Assembly: GCA_000320605.2 (NCBI GenBank)
Contig: KB445801.1
Coordinates: 887,506-951,505, forward strand
Source: Gelatoporia subvermispora B
Lineage: Eukaryota; Basidiomycota; Agaricomycetes; Polyporales; Gelatoporiaceae
DNA: 64,000 nt
Direction: 5' to 3'
The notes under the pieces are model-generated. The model was not told where the DNA came from and ran no database searches. It saw only the letters and a list, made by a program, of their open reading frames with translations. Positions 51,257 to 63,320 of the stretch are shown here, in pieces (the stretch's first letter is position 1; each line of letters starts with the position of its first letter). The position numbers were made by a program, and so were the translations under genes.

Positions 51257-52407
51257 ATGGGTGACACCATCGTTGGACTCTGTGCTCTACTTGCTACACT
51301 GTACATCCCTACTGCTTTCTCGGCCCCCTCCAACATCACAATTGATGACCTGTACGGAGACCCGGTGACCGGAGCACAGTTCAACTACACAGGCTCTTGG
51401 AATGAGGGGCAGCAGTGCGGGGGATGCTTCGCGAGACCAGACCCTGGTCAGATGTACGAAGAGACGTGGCACGATGCAACAAGAGACAATGGCCCTGTAA
51501 TGTCAGCCAGCGTGATGTTCCCTGGTAAGTTCCTAGACTCTGGCCTTCTGAACAGTGTCGCATTAACAATAAAGACAGGCACCGCACTATGGGTTTATGG
51601 CGCGCTGGCGCATGCTGGGACCGATACACCCGGATTCACCACTACCGTCAATTTGACCTTCCTGATTGATGGAGAGACCTCTGGTTCATTCATGGCGGAT
51701 CCTCCTGCGAGTGGTGAACCCGATTCAACCTATGACTATGATGTCGTATTGTTTCAACAACACTCGTTGTCAGACGGGCAGCACAACTTCACACTCCTCA
51801 ATGAGATGAACTCCTTGGTAATCCTGGACCGTCTCGTTTACGTGTACGTTGTATATGTCGCGGAAGCGTTTTATTCTGCACTCACCGTGCCATTCATTAG
51901 GCCTATCAGCACGGCGTCATCGTCGAGTCAAACGATGCAGACGTCGTCTACGCCGAGCAGCTCAAGCATATCCTCAAGTAGCTCAGCTTCCACCTCCACC
52001 AGATCCAATGTCGGGTCCAGCGGGCTCAGCAGCCAGACTACTACCATCATTGCTGTGGTGACAAGCGTAGGGTGCGCGCTTATCATCGCTATCGTTGGTG
52101 CGACATGCTACTGGAGAAAACGGCATTGGAGGCGGAGCGCTGTTCGATCCTTCATTTCATCATCTTCTGTAGACTCACTTCATGGTGCGGGGAAAAATCG
52201 TGCTCCGTCATCACATCACTGACATCGGACTCCACAGACAACGAGATAGTATATCCAACTGCCTTCCCACCCCCAGCATACGACGCTATCACTCCTGCAT
52301 CGTCATCCGAAGCTTGCGCAGTCGTGAAGTTGAAGGAGACTCATCGGCCAAACAATGGCTCTTCGGCGCACAGTCAGAGTCCCACAGCTGTGTATACTTC
52401 TCTCTAG
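51257..52407 (+). CDS. Single-pass membrane protein of the PPxY family (copy 4, intact)
   Basis: Exons 51257-51524, 51579-51843, 51901-52184, 52238-52407 (328 aa). The first two introns (54 and 57 bp) keep the frame, so the unspliced sequence is open for 321 codons and could be misannotated as one exon. Domain order equals copy 3: signal peptide (IVGLCALLATLYIPTAFSA), ectodomain with NITIDDLYGDPVTG, CGGC, EETWHDAT, TALWVYGALAH, NLTFLIDG and HNFTLLNEMNSLVILDRL, a Ser/Thr stalk with SSSSISSSSSAS, a helix (IIAVVTSVGCALIIAIVGA) and CYWRKRHWRR. The tail bears PPPAY (52267-52281) followed by DAITPASSS. The spacing between the helix and PPPAY is similar in copies 3 and 4. Function unknown. Confidence 0.85.
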
Positions 52408-53916
52408 ACGGAAGCCAGGTCATCGGGCGTGTCAGAGGAAGGTATCGTTGAACTCTGAATCAAACGCACAAAATGGTGCAATTGATGCATCCAATATCCC
52501 GAAGAACGGCATGCTCACGCGTATGGATATCTGATGCGCCCTCGCTTCATCATTGCATGGGGACCCTTCCACATCGAGGACGAGTACGGCTGGCAGTAGT
52601 CTCAATTTTTTTCTTGCGACACATCATATGGAAAGAGATGGCCCCATAATCGTCCCACTGTCGCAGGCGGCTTCGGAGATTAAAGAATCACAGAGACGAA
52701 CGAAGTCTTGAGTGTCTTCATAGTGTACCGCTATTTTACGATCTCATGTCTGTCACAGCCTCGGAACCGCTTTTGACAGCCTGTTCGAAAACACTCCTGA
52801 TGCCGCCGGTGATGTGGCGAGAGGACATGGTCACATGTGTATTCCAGGTACCGACGTAAAGCTTAGAAATGATGCGTCATTTCGAAACTGTTCATGTCTT
52901 CGTTTAGCTTGACATGTCTTGAGACGAGTGAGACGAGGCGAGATAAAATCAGGTCTCTGCGCGATTTGAACACACGACCCCGCGACACGCTATCGCACAA
53001 AAATAAGGCCACGCAATGCGGGCGTTAGCAGCGGCGTCAGCGTGTCGATACGCTTTCTCCTCCCTGCATGTGGTTCCGAGGACATCTTGAAGGAGGCTGC
53101 TGTGCAGCCTTGAGTTGACTTTGTTCACGGCGTACTGACGGCTAGCATAGGCATTCGCAAGCGTGCCACTAATAACTGGGGGCATATAATTTCTCCCTAG
53201 GTTTTTGAGGGGTTTGACCGTTAAAAACCAGTGAAAAAACTGGTGTCTTATACTTTTAAACCTCTCTCACGCGGGCACGTGATTGTTTACTATTTTGTTT
53301 ACATAGGTAAAAGAGGGTTCCCGGCCTGCCGGTAACTTACCAGGGTAATTTATCCTTTGACGAGTTTTCCCCGAACACTAGTCCGCGTTTATTACTTTTG
53401 GAGGGCAGATCCATTGCACCGAGAAAACATGCACATTTCGTCGAATTTCGGCCTCGCTGTTGGCCGCGCCGTGCAGCCAGGTGTCACTGCCGTCGGGCTC
53501 GGCCTTGGCGAGCGAACGAAGAGACGACCGTCCCCGACCTCGTGCTCACCACCTGCTTGCATCGGTACGTCCTCCCCACATTTTGAGCGCGTCGCGGAGC
53601 TGATGCGCTGATGGTGTGTCGTCTGCAGACCCTGCGCGAGCAATATTCGCGGCACATAAGTGGTGGCCTGCCAAGGGCTAGTGCGTACGATAAGATATCA
53701 CAGGCGTCCCCGCTCCAGGTGGTTCCCTGTCAAAGTCGTGCACACGGCCTACCCATTCGTCCACTAGAGCCTTCCAGCTGCCACCCCGACGCACACGGGG
53801 GCGCGCTCCAAGCTCCCACTCATTAATCTAACCTTACCCTCGCGAGACGCTATCGCCCGCAGCATATATATCGCGCGGACAGCTGTCAAGACGCATCTGC
53901 TTTCCCTCTCGCCGTG
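52408..53916. other. Intergenic between copy 4 and the permease gene
   Basis: 1.5 kb. 52630-52775 is the inverted partner of 43240-43710. 53200-53360 is AT-rich with the short palindrome CCAGTGAAAAAACTGG (53230-53245) and a CACGTG at about 53276. 53830-53916 includes TATATATCGCG before the permease start and may be its core promoter. No gene is visible. Confidence 0.45.
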
Positions 53917-56743
53917 ATGACGTCCCCGACGCAGTCTGCAAGCTCGATAGCGGAGACGAAGGAGGGGCAGGGGAAGTTCCCCGAGCGCACAAGCTCTGTG
54001 CAGAGCGTGGACGACGATGACAGGCTCTTGGAGGAGATCGGGTACAAGCCCTCGTTCAAGCGCGAGTTTTCCAACCTGGCCACGGTGCGTTGCTCTATAT
54101 TTCTTCACGGTATGTGTACTGACGTATTTTGCTGTTCGTCCGATGTACTCTGGCGTGCCATGATTGGATACAGATCAGCTTCGCGTTTAGTATCATGGGT
54201 CTCTGTTCGAGTGTCGCGACGACGTTCAACACGCCACTGCTCCTTGGAGGTCCATCGTCGGTGACATGGTGCTGGATCCTTGGTGCATGCATGTGCTTTA
54301 CTTTGGGTAAGCGATACGCGCTGGTGGATCAATCGCAACTCCGCGATTGTGGCTGAGCTCAGCTGACCATACTCTTCCAGGTTCGAGCATTGCAGAGATC
54401 GTGAGCGCGTTCCCAACATGTGGTGGACTGTACGTGTCACTCCTGAGACCGGTTTTCAAATGTGCGCTTAGATAAGACGCGCCGATTTTTGTGTTCTACG
54501 CGTAGGTATACCGCGTCTGCACAACTGTGTCCACCGAAGCACCGTGCAATTGTAGGATGGGTCGTCGGATGGCTCAACATTCTGGGTGAGTGATTTGCAC
54601 GCTAATGTTAACGCAGTTGGGCGCGTGTATCCATTCCATCATCCTACGTATTAATTCACATGTTCAATTTTGCTAACCTTTCAATTTGCCCGCAGGCCAG
54701 GTCGCTGGGCTTTCCTCCACGGAATTCGGCCTTGCGAACATGATCTGGGCAGCGGTAGTGATCGCCAAGGTGAGGCTTCTACACTCGCAGCATCTCGAGA
54801 ATTTGTTCACTTGTGGGCTGTCTTCAGGGCGAAACCTTCGTTGTCACTCAAGGCATGACTGTCGGACTCTTCGCAGGGCTGCTCGTCTTTCACGGTTTGT
54901 TGGTGCGTCAAATTGTCTCGATTTAACCATATCTCCGAAAAATTGACGGCACCCACGACTTCAGAACTGCCTCGCGACGCGCTACCTCGCACGCCTCACT
55001 ACCGGCTTCGTCTTCATCAACCTCGGTGCAACTATCTGTGAGCATGTCCGAGTTCGTTAGGTGTCAACCCCGTTGACTGAATCTGTCACGTTCAGTGATC
55101 GTGATCGTCCTTCTCGCAATGACACCCCGATCGGAGATGCATGCGGCGTCATACGTCTTCGGATCCGCAGGAATTGTCAATCAGACAGGTGGTTGGAACA
55201 CCGGAATTGCATTCCTGTTTGGTTTGCTCAGCGTCCAATGGACGGTAAGGCCCACCTCTATCTGTATCGACCCTGACGACTCATAAACTCAATCGCCATG
55301 TTTTCCCGACTGGGATTTGATATGGATGATGCAGATGACGGTGAGCAGTACAGGGAGGGTCGAACTGGGAATGTGACATGCTAATGAGACTACATGCGTA
55401 CGATAGGATTACGACGCCACTGCACACATCTCGTAAGTACCAGCGCCATGTTTATGTAGAGTTGACACTGATTTATCCCATATAGGGAGGAGGTCAAGCG
55501 TGCTGCGTACGCAGCTCCGTCAGCCATCTTCATTGCAGTCATTGGAACCGGTCTGCTTGGGTGGCTGCTCAACATCGTGATGGTTCTCTGCTCTGGCCCA
55601 CTGTAAGTGCGGTCTGCAATAATATTGCCATATTGTATGCTCACTGCCGTTCAGAGAGAACCTCCCTGGCGCCTCAGGGTCTGCTTTCCTAGAAGTACGC
55701 ACCTTTCGTTCGAATACGTTTAGTAGTCGAGAATGACTGCTTAATTGACACTCATAGATCATGTCGCTGCGGATTGGCAAAGCAGGAGCATTGTTCCTTT
55801 GGGTACACCTCTACATTCTTCTTGCTACACCTCACTAAGATAGCCATCTAGACCTTCGTATGCCTCACGGCCTTCTTCGTCTGCCAAACTGCTCTGCAAG
55901 CCTGCTCGCGGACGGTGTACGCCTTCAGCCGTGACCATGGTATGCACCTCCCCACCCTCATCGCAAGGCATCCAGTGATCAATGATTCCAGGTTTCCCCG
56001 ACCGCGGATACTTCGGGCACGTGAGCTCATACACGATGACGCCCCTGCGCGCGATCTGGGCGACAACGCTCTTCAGTATCCTCCCCGGTCTGCTCGACCT
56101 CGCGAGCCCTATAGCGGCCAACGCGATTTTCGCGCTTACCGCGATTGCACTCGACCTGTCGTACATCATCCCGATCTTCCTGTGCGTCTCTTAGGTCTCT
56201 ACGTGTGTGTGTGCCGACAGGTTGACACTTCAATCATAGGCGTCGGTTGTACCGGAATCACCCCGAGGTCGACTTCAAGCCCGGTCCGTTCTATATGGGC
56301 GATGGCCTGCTTGGGTGGGCAGCGAATGTCATGTGCATCTCGTGGACATTGTTCGTCTGCGTCATCTTCTCGCTGCCTACCGTGTTGCCCGTGACCAAGG
56401 AGAATATGAATTACGCATCGGTGCGTACTTTCACATTTGACCATCCACATGTACTGACACACGAATCTGGAAACAGGTTATCACCGCTGGCGTCGTCATT
56501 CTCTCTGGGTGAGTATCTTTGCGCATCCCCTGCATGCTAGTCTGCTAATCTGAGACGATGCAGGTTGTGGTATATATTGGGGTATGTCTCGGCGATAATT
56601 GGCACCTCCGCTCAGATTGTTTATCATCTCGACGCAGGGGACGCCGGCATTACAAAGGTCCCAGCTCCAATATCCCGCATTACGAAGATGCGGCGGGCGC
56701 CTCAAGCTCGCAAGAAAACGAGAAAGCCTCACAGGAGGCATAA
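53917..56743 (+). CDS. APC-family amino acid / GABA / choline-type permease
   Basis: Plasma-membrane transporter of the amino acid-polyamine-organocation superfamily, in the fungal branch that includes GABA and choline permeases. Exons: 53917-54084, 54174-54306, 54381-54429, 54506-54585, 54696-54769, 54828-54902, 54965-55037, 55096-55244, 55335-55340, 55407-55432, 55486-55602, 55655-55694, 55758-55802, 55852-55939, 55992-56181, 56240-56420, 56477-56508, 56564-56581, 56638-56743 (549 aa, 19 exons). Exon 9 is a 6 nt microexon (ATGACG); with exon 10 it restores WTMTDYDATAHISEEV, the conserved middle motif. The N-terminal tail has LEEIGYKPSFKREFS; then SISFAFSIMG-like TM1 and FPTCGGLYTASA. The C-terminus is RRHYKGPSSN and an acidic tail. 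Roughly 12 helices can be traced. The substrate cannot be decided from sequence. Confidence 0.9.
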
Positions 56744-57037
56744 ACTATCTATGTTGGTCCTGCATTACTTTCTAATCAGAGCGAGCTCTCATCAAGCCCT
56801 TCTGCGCAGACGTTTTCAACAACGTGAATCACCATGGACGGACTGGCAGTACTATTCAACATCATGTGCAATTAACTAACTCAATCAAGCTGAACGACGA
56901 CTAACACGGAGACACCAACACCCAGGCACGAATACCACGATTCCCGCACGCGCTCCTACGTACGCTAAATTAGCCCCGCTGTAGAAGATGATGTATACTT
57001 GTCTATAATCTACATGTATGCATCTATATATCCTGTC
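56744..57037. other. Convergent gap permease/PPR
   Basis: 294 bp between stop codons; likely 3' UTRs only. Confidence 0.45.
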
Positions 57038-59841
57038 TCATGTAGATGACTGTGGAGCTTCTGGCTCAGGCGAGCTTTTACCCGGCAGTGCCTGCACGAG
57101 TGAGTCCCGGCGCCGGCGCAGGGCACCCTGGTACGCCATACAGAGCCACTTGATATACCGGATGCCGACGGAGTCTCCTGCAGCCACGAGCTTGTGGTGC
57201 AAGACTTCGAGCTCCGTGAAGGACAACAGAGGCGGCACGGTGTCGTCGGGGACGTCCACGGCCGACGTGAGGCGCACGAGTGGCTTCGCGCCAACAAGCA
57301 CCGTGCGTGTTGACCGAAGTGCCGGCTTCGGCGGTGGAGTTTTGATGTCACCTGGTGGGTATCGCGCTGCGAAAGACTTCACTAGTCCAAGCGAGCGAGT
57401 CCGATGGTTGGTCCTATGTACAGTCAGCATCATGTTCCAGTGAGCAATAACTGGAAAGGACGCACAATGCGAGTAGTCTGATCATGGCGGTGTTCGCACG
57501 TTCGACTAATCGCGCGTTAGCAGTCTGTGCGACCGGGTCCGCGACGCGACTCTGCCAACTTTGTTCCACGGTTTGCCACTCTGCCCACACCTTCTCGGCG
57601 AACGGCAGGACCAGCTGCCGCTCCTCCTTACGCGACAATGCGCACCGCTCGAGTGCCTCGACGTGGGTACGTGCCGTTGGTTCTACGCCGTGCTCCAAAA
57701 ATAGTGTGAAGTAAAGGTTCGACCACGTTTCAAAGGAGGCATGGGCGTAATGTACCGAGAGATAGGCGTTGATTAGACGAGGCGTTATGCTGACGCGGCG
57801 GAAAGGACGCCGAGGTTGGTTGCTCTCCGCGAATTCCTCTGCAGACCGGTCTTCCAGTATGCGTGCGAAGAGGGTTTGGACTTCTCGGAGCAGCTCTGCG
57901 CGAGTCTGCGGAGGGAGGTGTGTGAAGGACGATGAGGATGTTGTCACCGGGGGACGGGTTTGCTCGTTTTCTTGTACACCATTGAGATCGGATGATTCTG
58001 ATATGTTCGTTGTCGAAGACCCTGAGATATCCTTTGTAGTGTTGACGAGCGGTGCAGCACCCCGCTGGAACGGAGGCTTGTACGCAGCGTACGTGTTGAG
58101 GATATGCGTCATGATCGGCTCATTCACAGCGACGTCCTGACTGACTTCTCCTTCTGGCCCCGAATGTTGCTGGACCATCTCTGCTAGAATCCACCGTGCC
58201 TTTGCCAAGTCGCCTACCCTCTTCGCGCCCTCCAGCAATGCCGCGAACACCCGCGCATCCGGGCGGAACTCCGAGCGCCCGCGCGCGTCCCGGTGCCCAT
58301 CCAGCATCTGCTTCGCAAGGCGGAACGCTTCGTGAACAAACTTGAGCTCGCCTGAGCGCGCGCACGCGCGGATCGCGGCGCAGTACGCGGCGTGCGTAGG
58401 CGGGATGCGCTGGTCCTCTGTCATCTCCTTCAGAAGATCGAGCGCGCGCTCAGGCTCTGCGGGGAGGGCGCTCGTTGCGCAGGCGCTGATCATAAGCGCG
58501 TAGAGATGCGCGTCGGGCTGCGGGTGCGCCGCGTAGCGCATATGCGCGAAGAGGTCCCACGCGTGCGCGGTCGTCGCGGCGGTGCGACACGCGAGCAGCG
58601 TGCTGATTGTGCGCGTATACGACTTTTGCGGCGCAGGGAGAGAACGTGACTCGTACTCGTGCAGGAGATGCAGCGCGGGGCTATCGAGCTCCAGCGGGGG
58701 TCGCGCGTTGAGGGCAGCTTTTATGTGTAGGTCCCGCTGCCGCTCGGTGGGCTTGTCACCGATCCATTGCGCCATGAAGCGTTCTGCGCCATCCAGATCG
58801 GACGATTCAGCATAGCAATCGAGCACCGCGTTGAAAGTCTCTTCTGTTGGAGGGTGACCGAGTCGCTGGGGAACTTGAGGTTAGATGCATACGATGACCG
58901 CGGAGAATATAACGTACTATCATCAAACGCAGGACCTCATCAGCCGCCTCGGGGTTGAAATCTTTGACCTACGCGCGAACGACATGAGTAAATGCACTGA
59001 GTTTGACAATAGAATAGAAGAAATCTCACATACACAAGTACGTATGAGAGACAGCCATTCTCGGTTGGTCATCACACCAGTAGGTATCGGTATGAAATTT
59101 TGTTGACTTGACTGCGTAGAAACTAGTTTGGACAGGAACTTCGGCCGAGAAGCCTCAAGGTCTCCTGCAATGCCACCAAGTCGAGCAACAAGTAGCTTAT
59201 ACGACAAGTCCGGGTTTATATCGCCCAGCAGTCTACGTGTTGCAGTACGCAAGACGTCGGCATCTGGATGTCGATCTATGGGAGCTTTCTGGACTTGTGA
59301 GTTATCTTGAGCGGGGTTGGCGAGAACATCATCATAGATTTCCAAGAGATCTGCCTCGGAGTAGATCAATTCGTCTGCATTGGACTTCTGAGGCGATATC
59401 AGCGTGCATGAGATTGGTGGTGACTTAAGATACTGGGACTAGTGTACCTCTTTAGCCACCGTCGCCTGTAACTCGCGCAGTCGCGCCTCCAGCTCTGTCA
59501 CTGGTTTTCGCATGAATGGCACAGGGCTCTTCTTGCCTCGATTCCGTTCATCTTGCTTTGGTTTCCTCTTCCGCCTAGACAAGCCTTAGGAAAGAGGCAG
59601 CAGAGTTGGATCAGCCTACTCACCGAGCGGCATATAGTGATCGGTCTGACTGGTCAAGTGCAGGCGAGTAAGACGTCGATGCTACAGGTTCCGCATACCG
59701 CACAGCTTGACTTAAGCATCTTCTGGACGCCGTAGATGAGACAGAACTTGCTCCCGGATGTGCCAGAGCCTGCAGACGCGCGGTCGCCCGAGCAAGCGTG
59801 AGGTCCAGGAGGGCCGGGGGAAGTAAGAAGTGACCGGACAT
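57038..59841 (-). CDS. Mitochondrial-type pentatricopeptide repeat (PPR) protein
   Basis: RNA-binding helical repeat protein, probably acting in mitochondrial RNA processing or translation. Exons on the minus strand: 59624-59841, 59448-59574, 59034-59387, 58918-58968, 57466-58865, 57038-57413 (841 aa). The N-terminus is rich in Ala, Leu, Ser and Arg and poor in acidic residues (ARATARLQALAHPG), as in mitochondrial targeting peptides. PPR units are visible at ADEVLRLMIRLGHPPTEETF, FNAVLDCYAESSDLDGAERF, LYALMISACATSALPAEP and YCAAIRACARSGELKFVHEA. A Ser/Thr-rich insertion follows, then a helical C-terminal part. The exon 3-4 junction was placed at 59034 because it joins SLIRTC to VKDFNPEAADE within one PPR unit. 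I cannot assign it to a named fungal PPR protein. Confidence 0.82.
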
Positions 59842-61423
59842 TTGACAATGTAGCCTTTTTTCCTCCTGTTCTATAAACGAGGAAGACCCAGAAGTAAGAT
59901 GAACGAAAGCGTCGCAGGCTCAGTCCCTGCACGCAGAACGATTGCAAGTTCCAAAAATGTGCTTCGAGCAGGATGCACACGGGTGGGAAAATACTACCCA
60001 ATACGCATCCCACGAGGTGAGGCATGTTATCTTATCTCTTTCCCTATTTGTATCCTCGGCAATTATGGCGCCTACACTCACTAGCCACACCGCCGAATGT
60101 AGCCGACGGTCGCTTGTCCACAATCCCCAGTATATAAGCCCTCGTTGCTCAATCTCATCCTGTTCTTGACCATCATGCTGCAGTGCATTCGACCATATTC
60201 TCTCCCGTGCAGAAGGTTATTGTTACCACTTTTGGCTACACGCATCATCAACTATCCGCCGACAAATGCGTAATACTACAACATAAAAGGTGCGCTGTTC
60301 AACCACCATGTTACAACCTGGATGGTAGGCTTGACGGTCGCACCAGAGCCTCAAAATGGGGCTTGCAGAACGCTTATAGCTATAGATTTTGTTGAGAACT
60401 CAACCAGCTGAGTGTTTCGAGCTTCGCAGTCTCAACTTGTGGGCAGATTGTGTCGAGACCCTCGGTGCGGCGTTCAGTCTCTCTTGTTCGATGGTGAGGT
60501 TGCATTTTTTGCGCTGCTGTGGTGCGTTTGCTCAGCTCCCATCCACTGGATGGCAGAACTGACGATCGCACTAGACTTTTGGACTGGCGGCATCATTCCT
60601 GCGCTGGATAAGGTTACCTGTTCAAGTCGGAGCAACTCACATAATATGTCTTCCATCTGACAAATCCGTAACATACTTTGCCATGTATAGTGCGTAATAT
60701 CATAATTTCTTCATAAGAGGTCGAAGCGAGGCACTGCCGACAACACATATCCGTCATGCCTCTCACGGGCATTCACATTGATAGCAAATCCTCAAACCTA
60801 CATCCATCAGCGGAGATGGGCTAAAATGTGTACTTATAAATGACTGGTATTTTGCACGCCTCATAGTTGAGAAAGTGACCATGACATTGTAATGAGCATG
60901 CACATTGTTGTTGACTGCATGTCATGCCACCGATAGACTTATTGCATGCTTGGATCGATTCTCCACAATCAAATCGTGTTTCCGTTTACCATATCATACT
61001 CCTTATCTTCTCATTCGTGTCGCCATTGCTACGCAAACGAGCACACAGTCGAATGCTCGGTCTAACCAGCGTTATCGAGATTGAAGGAAACAAAACGTAC
61101 CGACGCGTTACGGTGTATCGAATGAGTTGCGACTAGTATCTTTCAGCGTATTGCCCACATATAAGAATGGATCTCTGAGCAGCAAATGAGCGGAGCGTTC
61201 ACACGTTCATGTGCTCCAGTACTGTTCGCATTCACGAATTGGTTTGACGTCCAATTGTAATGAGTCACCTTGCGGTTATTCCTCTAAATCTGTCGCCAAT
61301 GCCCGCACATCGAGCGACGCCGAGGTAGAAAACCAGAACTATGTATTTATCACGGGCGTAACAACAAAGAGACAGGACTCAGTCGAAACCGCAACCAAAA
61401 AGGATGGAACGTAACAGTCGACC
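59842..61423. other. Intergenic between divergent PPR start and MnP 3' end
   Basis: 1.58 kb. The PPR promoter should lie in 59842-60150. The segments GACGGTCGCACCAGA (60333-60347) and GACGATCGCACTAGA (60562-60576) are similar but short. No gene or clear repeat is supportable. Confidence 0.4.
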
Positions 61424-63004
61424 TCAGTCAGTGCCATTGAAGCCGGTGGCAGGGCCTGCAAACTGGACGGATGGGCAATTCTCTCCGCCGTCGGAGCAGT
61501 GCGGAACGAGGGTCTCAGTTGCACCGGCTAAATTCCATATAAGACAAGTGTCGAAATTGCTCAGAAACAATGCACTTACGGTCAACGCTGAGGGTAGGGA
61601 AGCGCTCGGCCGTGCAGGTGAGTTGGAGATCCTGCGGGCCAGTCGTGGCGGGGAAGGTCGCAGGTTTGCCGTCCCCGGGCACGGGAATGGGCACGACCTC
61701 CGAGCAGTCAACAAGGTCCGCCTGGTTGTGTCCGAGGAGGGAAAGCTTGAAGAACGCAGCCTTGAAGCTCTCGGCCATCAAATCCTGTTGGTTGACGAAG
61801 CTCTGCCAGAAGCAAGCGGTGCGCTCGTCGCGCGCAAGGACGAAGTCGGATTGCAGGCGCATCATGCCGGTGTCGTTGCCGCCGGTCGAAGTGTCACCGA
61901 GAGGGAGCGGGGACGCGACCTCACCGACATTATCGTCAGTTCCGGGGAACCCGACGCCCTTGAGGAGGGTCTCGAGGAAGAACTGCGTATCGAATGTGAA
62001 AGGAGTCTGGGAGTGCCGTATTTAATGATCATGAGAGAATGGAAAACGCTGGAACTACTCACAGTGTCGAAAGGCGCAGCGTCAAGGGTCGGGTCAACCT
62101 TGTCGGCACGAGCGATAGTGTGCGAAGCCAGGAGGGAGACGACCTCGAACGGCGTGAAGCCTCCTGCATCATCGAAACGGGCGAGGATGCTGGTCACATT
62201 GTCCTGAGGCTCGGGGATCAAACCATCAATAGCAGGAGCAGTTGCGTTCGGACGGCCCGCAAAGAACGTAGCGCGCGGAGCGCCCTGTAAAGTGTGAATC
62301 AGTCATGCGGTCAGGTAAGCAAAATTGTATGCAGGAACTAACAGGGCAGTTAGAAAGCGCGACGGCGCCGGCGAACTGGACAAGGTCACCAGCCGAGATG
62401 GTCGGGTGGCTGGACAGGAAGGGGATCAAGTTGTTGACGGAGTCGTCGATACCATTGCTGGCGAAGAACTCGGGCTCAACGAGCGGGAAGATGAGCATCG
62501 AGCCATCGGCTCCTCCGCCACTGCATGATATTCGAGATGTCAGTGCTCCCGTTCGTCCAGCGAGAAATTCAAGCCTTATAATGACGCACGCAGAAGGACC
62601 CAGGGAGCGGGAGATCGGAATGGCGTCGTCTACAGGATTTCGATGTCACTCTTTATTCGAATTGAAAAACGGGTATTATACTAACGGAAAGTTAGCCGGA
62701 TGATTTCGTGTGCTGTGATGGTTGTCAGTGCATTCAGGATGTAACATATTTTTGTTAAGCATACCGTCTTCACCGCAGTCGTTCTGCAATACCATGGACT
62801 GCAGGTCCTGGGCGAGCTAAAACGAGACATACTATCATGAATGAACATCGAATTACACAAGCATAACGAGCATACCGGGATGAAGTCGCAGCACACAGCA
62901 TTGCTAACGATAGTGCCGTCCGAGCAGACAGCAGAGCTGGAGGCGGGTGCAGCACGCACACTCGCGGCGAGGGCCACGAGAGCGAGGAGAGCAGGGAAAG
63001 CCAT
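61424..63004 (-). CDS. mnp: Secreted manganese peroxidase (class II, long type)
   Basis: Extracellular haem enzyme that uses H2O2 to oxidise Mn(II) to Mn(III), the diffusible oxidant of lignin. Exons on the minus strand: 62876-63004, 62765-62816, 62686-62712, 62590-62629, 62343-62520, 62063-62284, 61580-62006, 61424-61527 (392 aa). A signal peptide ([13 protein letters not shown]) is followed by the mature start [18 protein letters not shown]. Mn(II) ligands are present: Glu59 and Glu63 (CGEDAHE) and Asp203 (ARADKV). Distal Arg66/His70 (RLTFHDA) and proximal His197 (LLASHT) are intact; His70 is rebuilt across the 62686/62629 junction. The site of the surface Trp used by lignin and versatile peroxidases is Ser192, so it is an MnP. 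The extended tail has the extra cysteine pair ([10 protein letters not shown]) of long MnPs. Confidence 0.94.
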
Positions 63005-63320
63005 TGGATTGTAGTCCGGTGTAAACAAGGTAGGAGACGAGAGTGAGAGAACTCGATGTCCTGAAGTCTTCAGCAGGGCGACACCCTGCTTATATACCAT
63101 TCAGAGAGGCTATGTCTCGGACATAATTGTGCAGCATGAAAGTAGGGCATGTACCAGCGAAGCGGGTAGCTCGCAGGACTGTGGGCGGTTCGCCACGGTT
63201 CCACGAAGTGAACCAGTTCGGTGGGCCGTCCACCACGCGGTAGTGCAGAAAGTGTACGTCCTGAGCCAACGATCCTCCTGAGGATAAGCAGCGAGTGGGA
63301 GAAAATTAGACAACCCTGGA
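63005..63320 (-). promoter_or_regulatory. Manganese peroxidase promoter
   Basis: On the minus strand a TATATAAG box lies at about 63091-63098, some 90 bp before the ATG. I looked for metal-response cores (TGCRCNC) and CCAAT boxes in the next 200 bp and found none that fit exactly. Confidence 0.6.

Noticed and set aside
51257..52222. Single-exon reading of membrane-protein copy 4
   Set aside because: The first two introns happen to keep the frame, but splice signals and exact agreement with the exon lengths of copies 2 and 3 (265 nt) show they are introns; the single-exon reading also lacks the PPPAY tail.
52959..52975. tRNA-like T-arm on the minus strand (GTGTG-TTCAAAT-CGCGC)
   Set aside because: The stem-loop fits a T-arm with G-U pairs, but no matching acceptor stem, D-arm or anticodon arm is found within 100 bp upstream, so it is at most a fragment.
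60333..60576. Similar 15-mers with GACG-TCGCAC-AGA
   Set aside because: Too short and without extended flanking similarity to call a repeat.
62630..62686. Loss of the distal haem histidine in the peroxidase (RLTFR when read straight through)
   Set aside because: The codon is split by an intron with donor GTTAGT; splicing restores the RLTFHDA motif.
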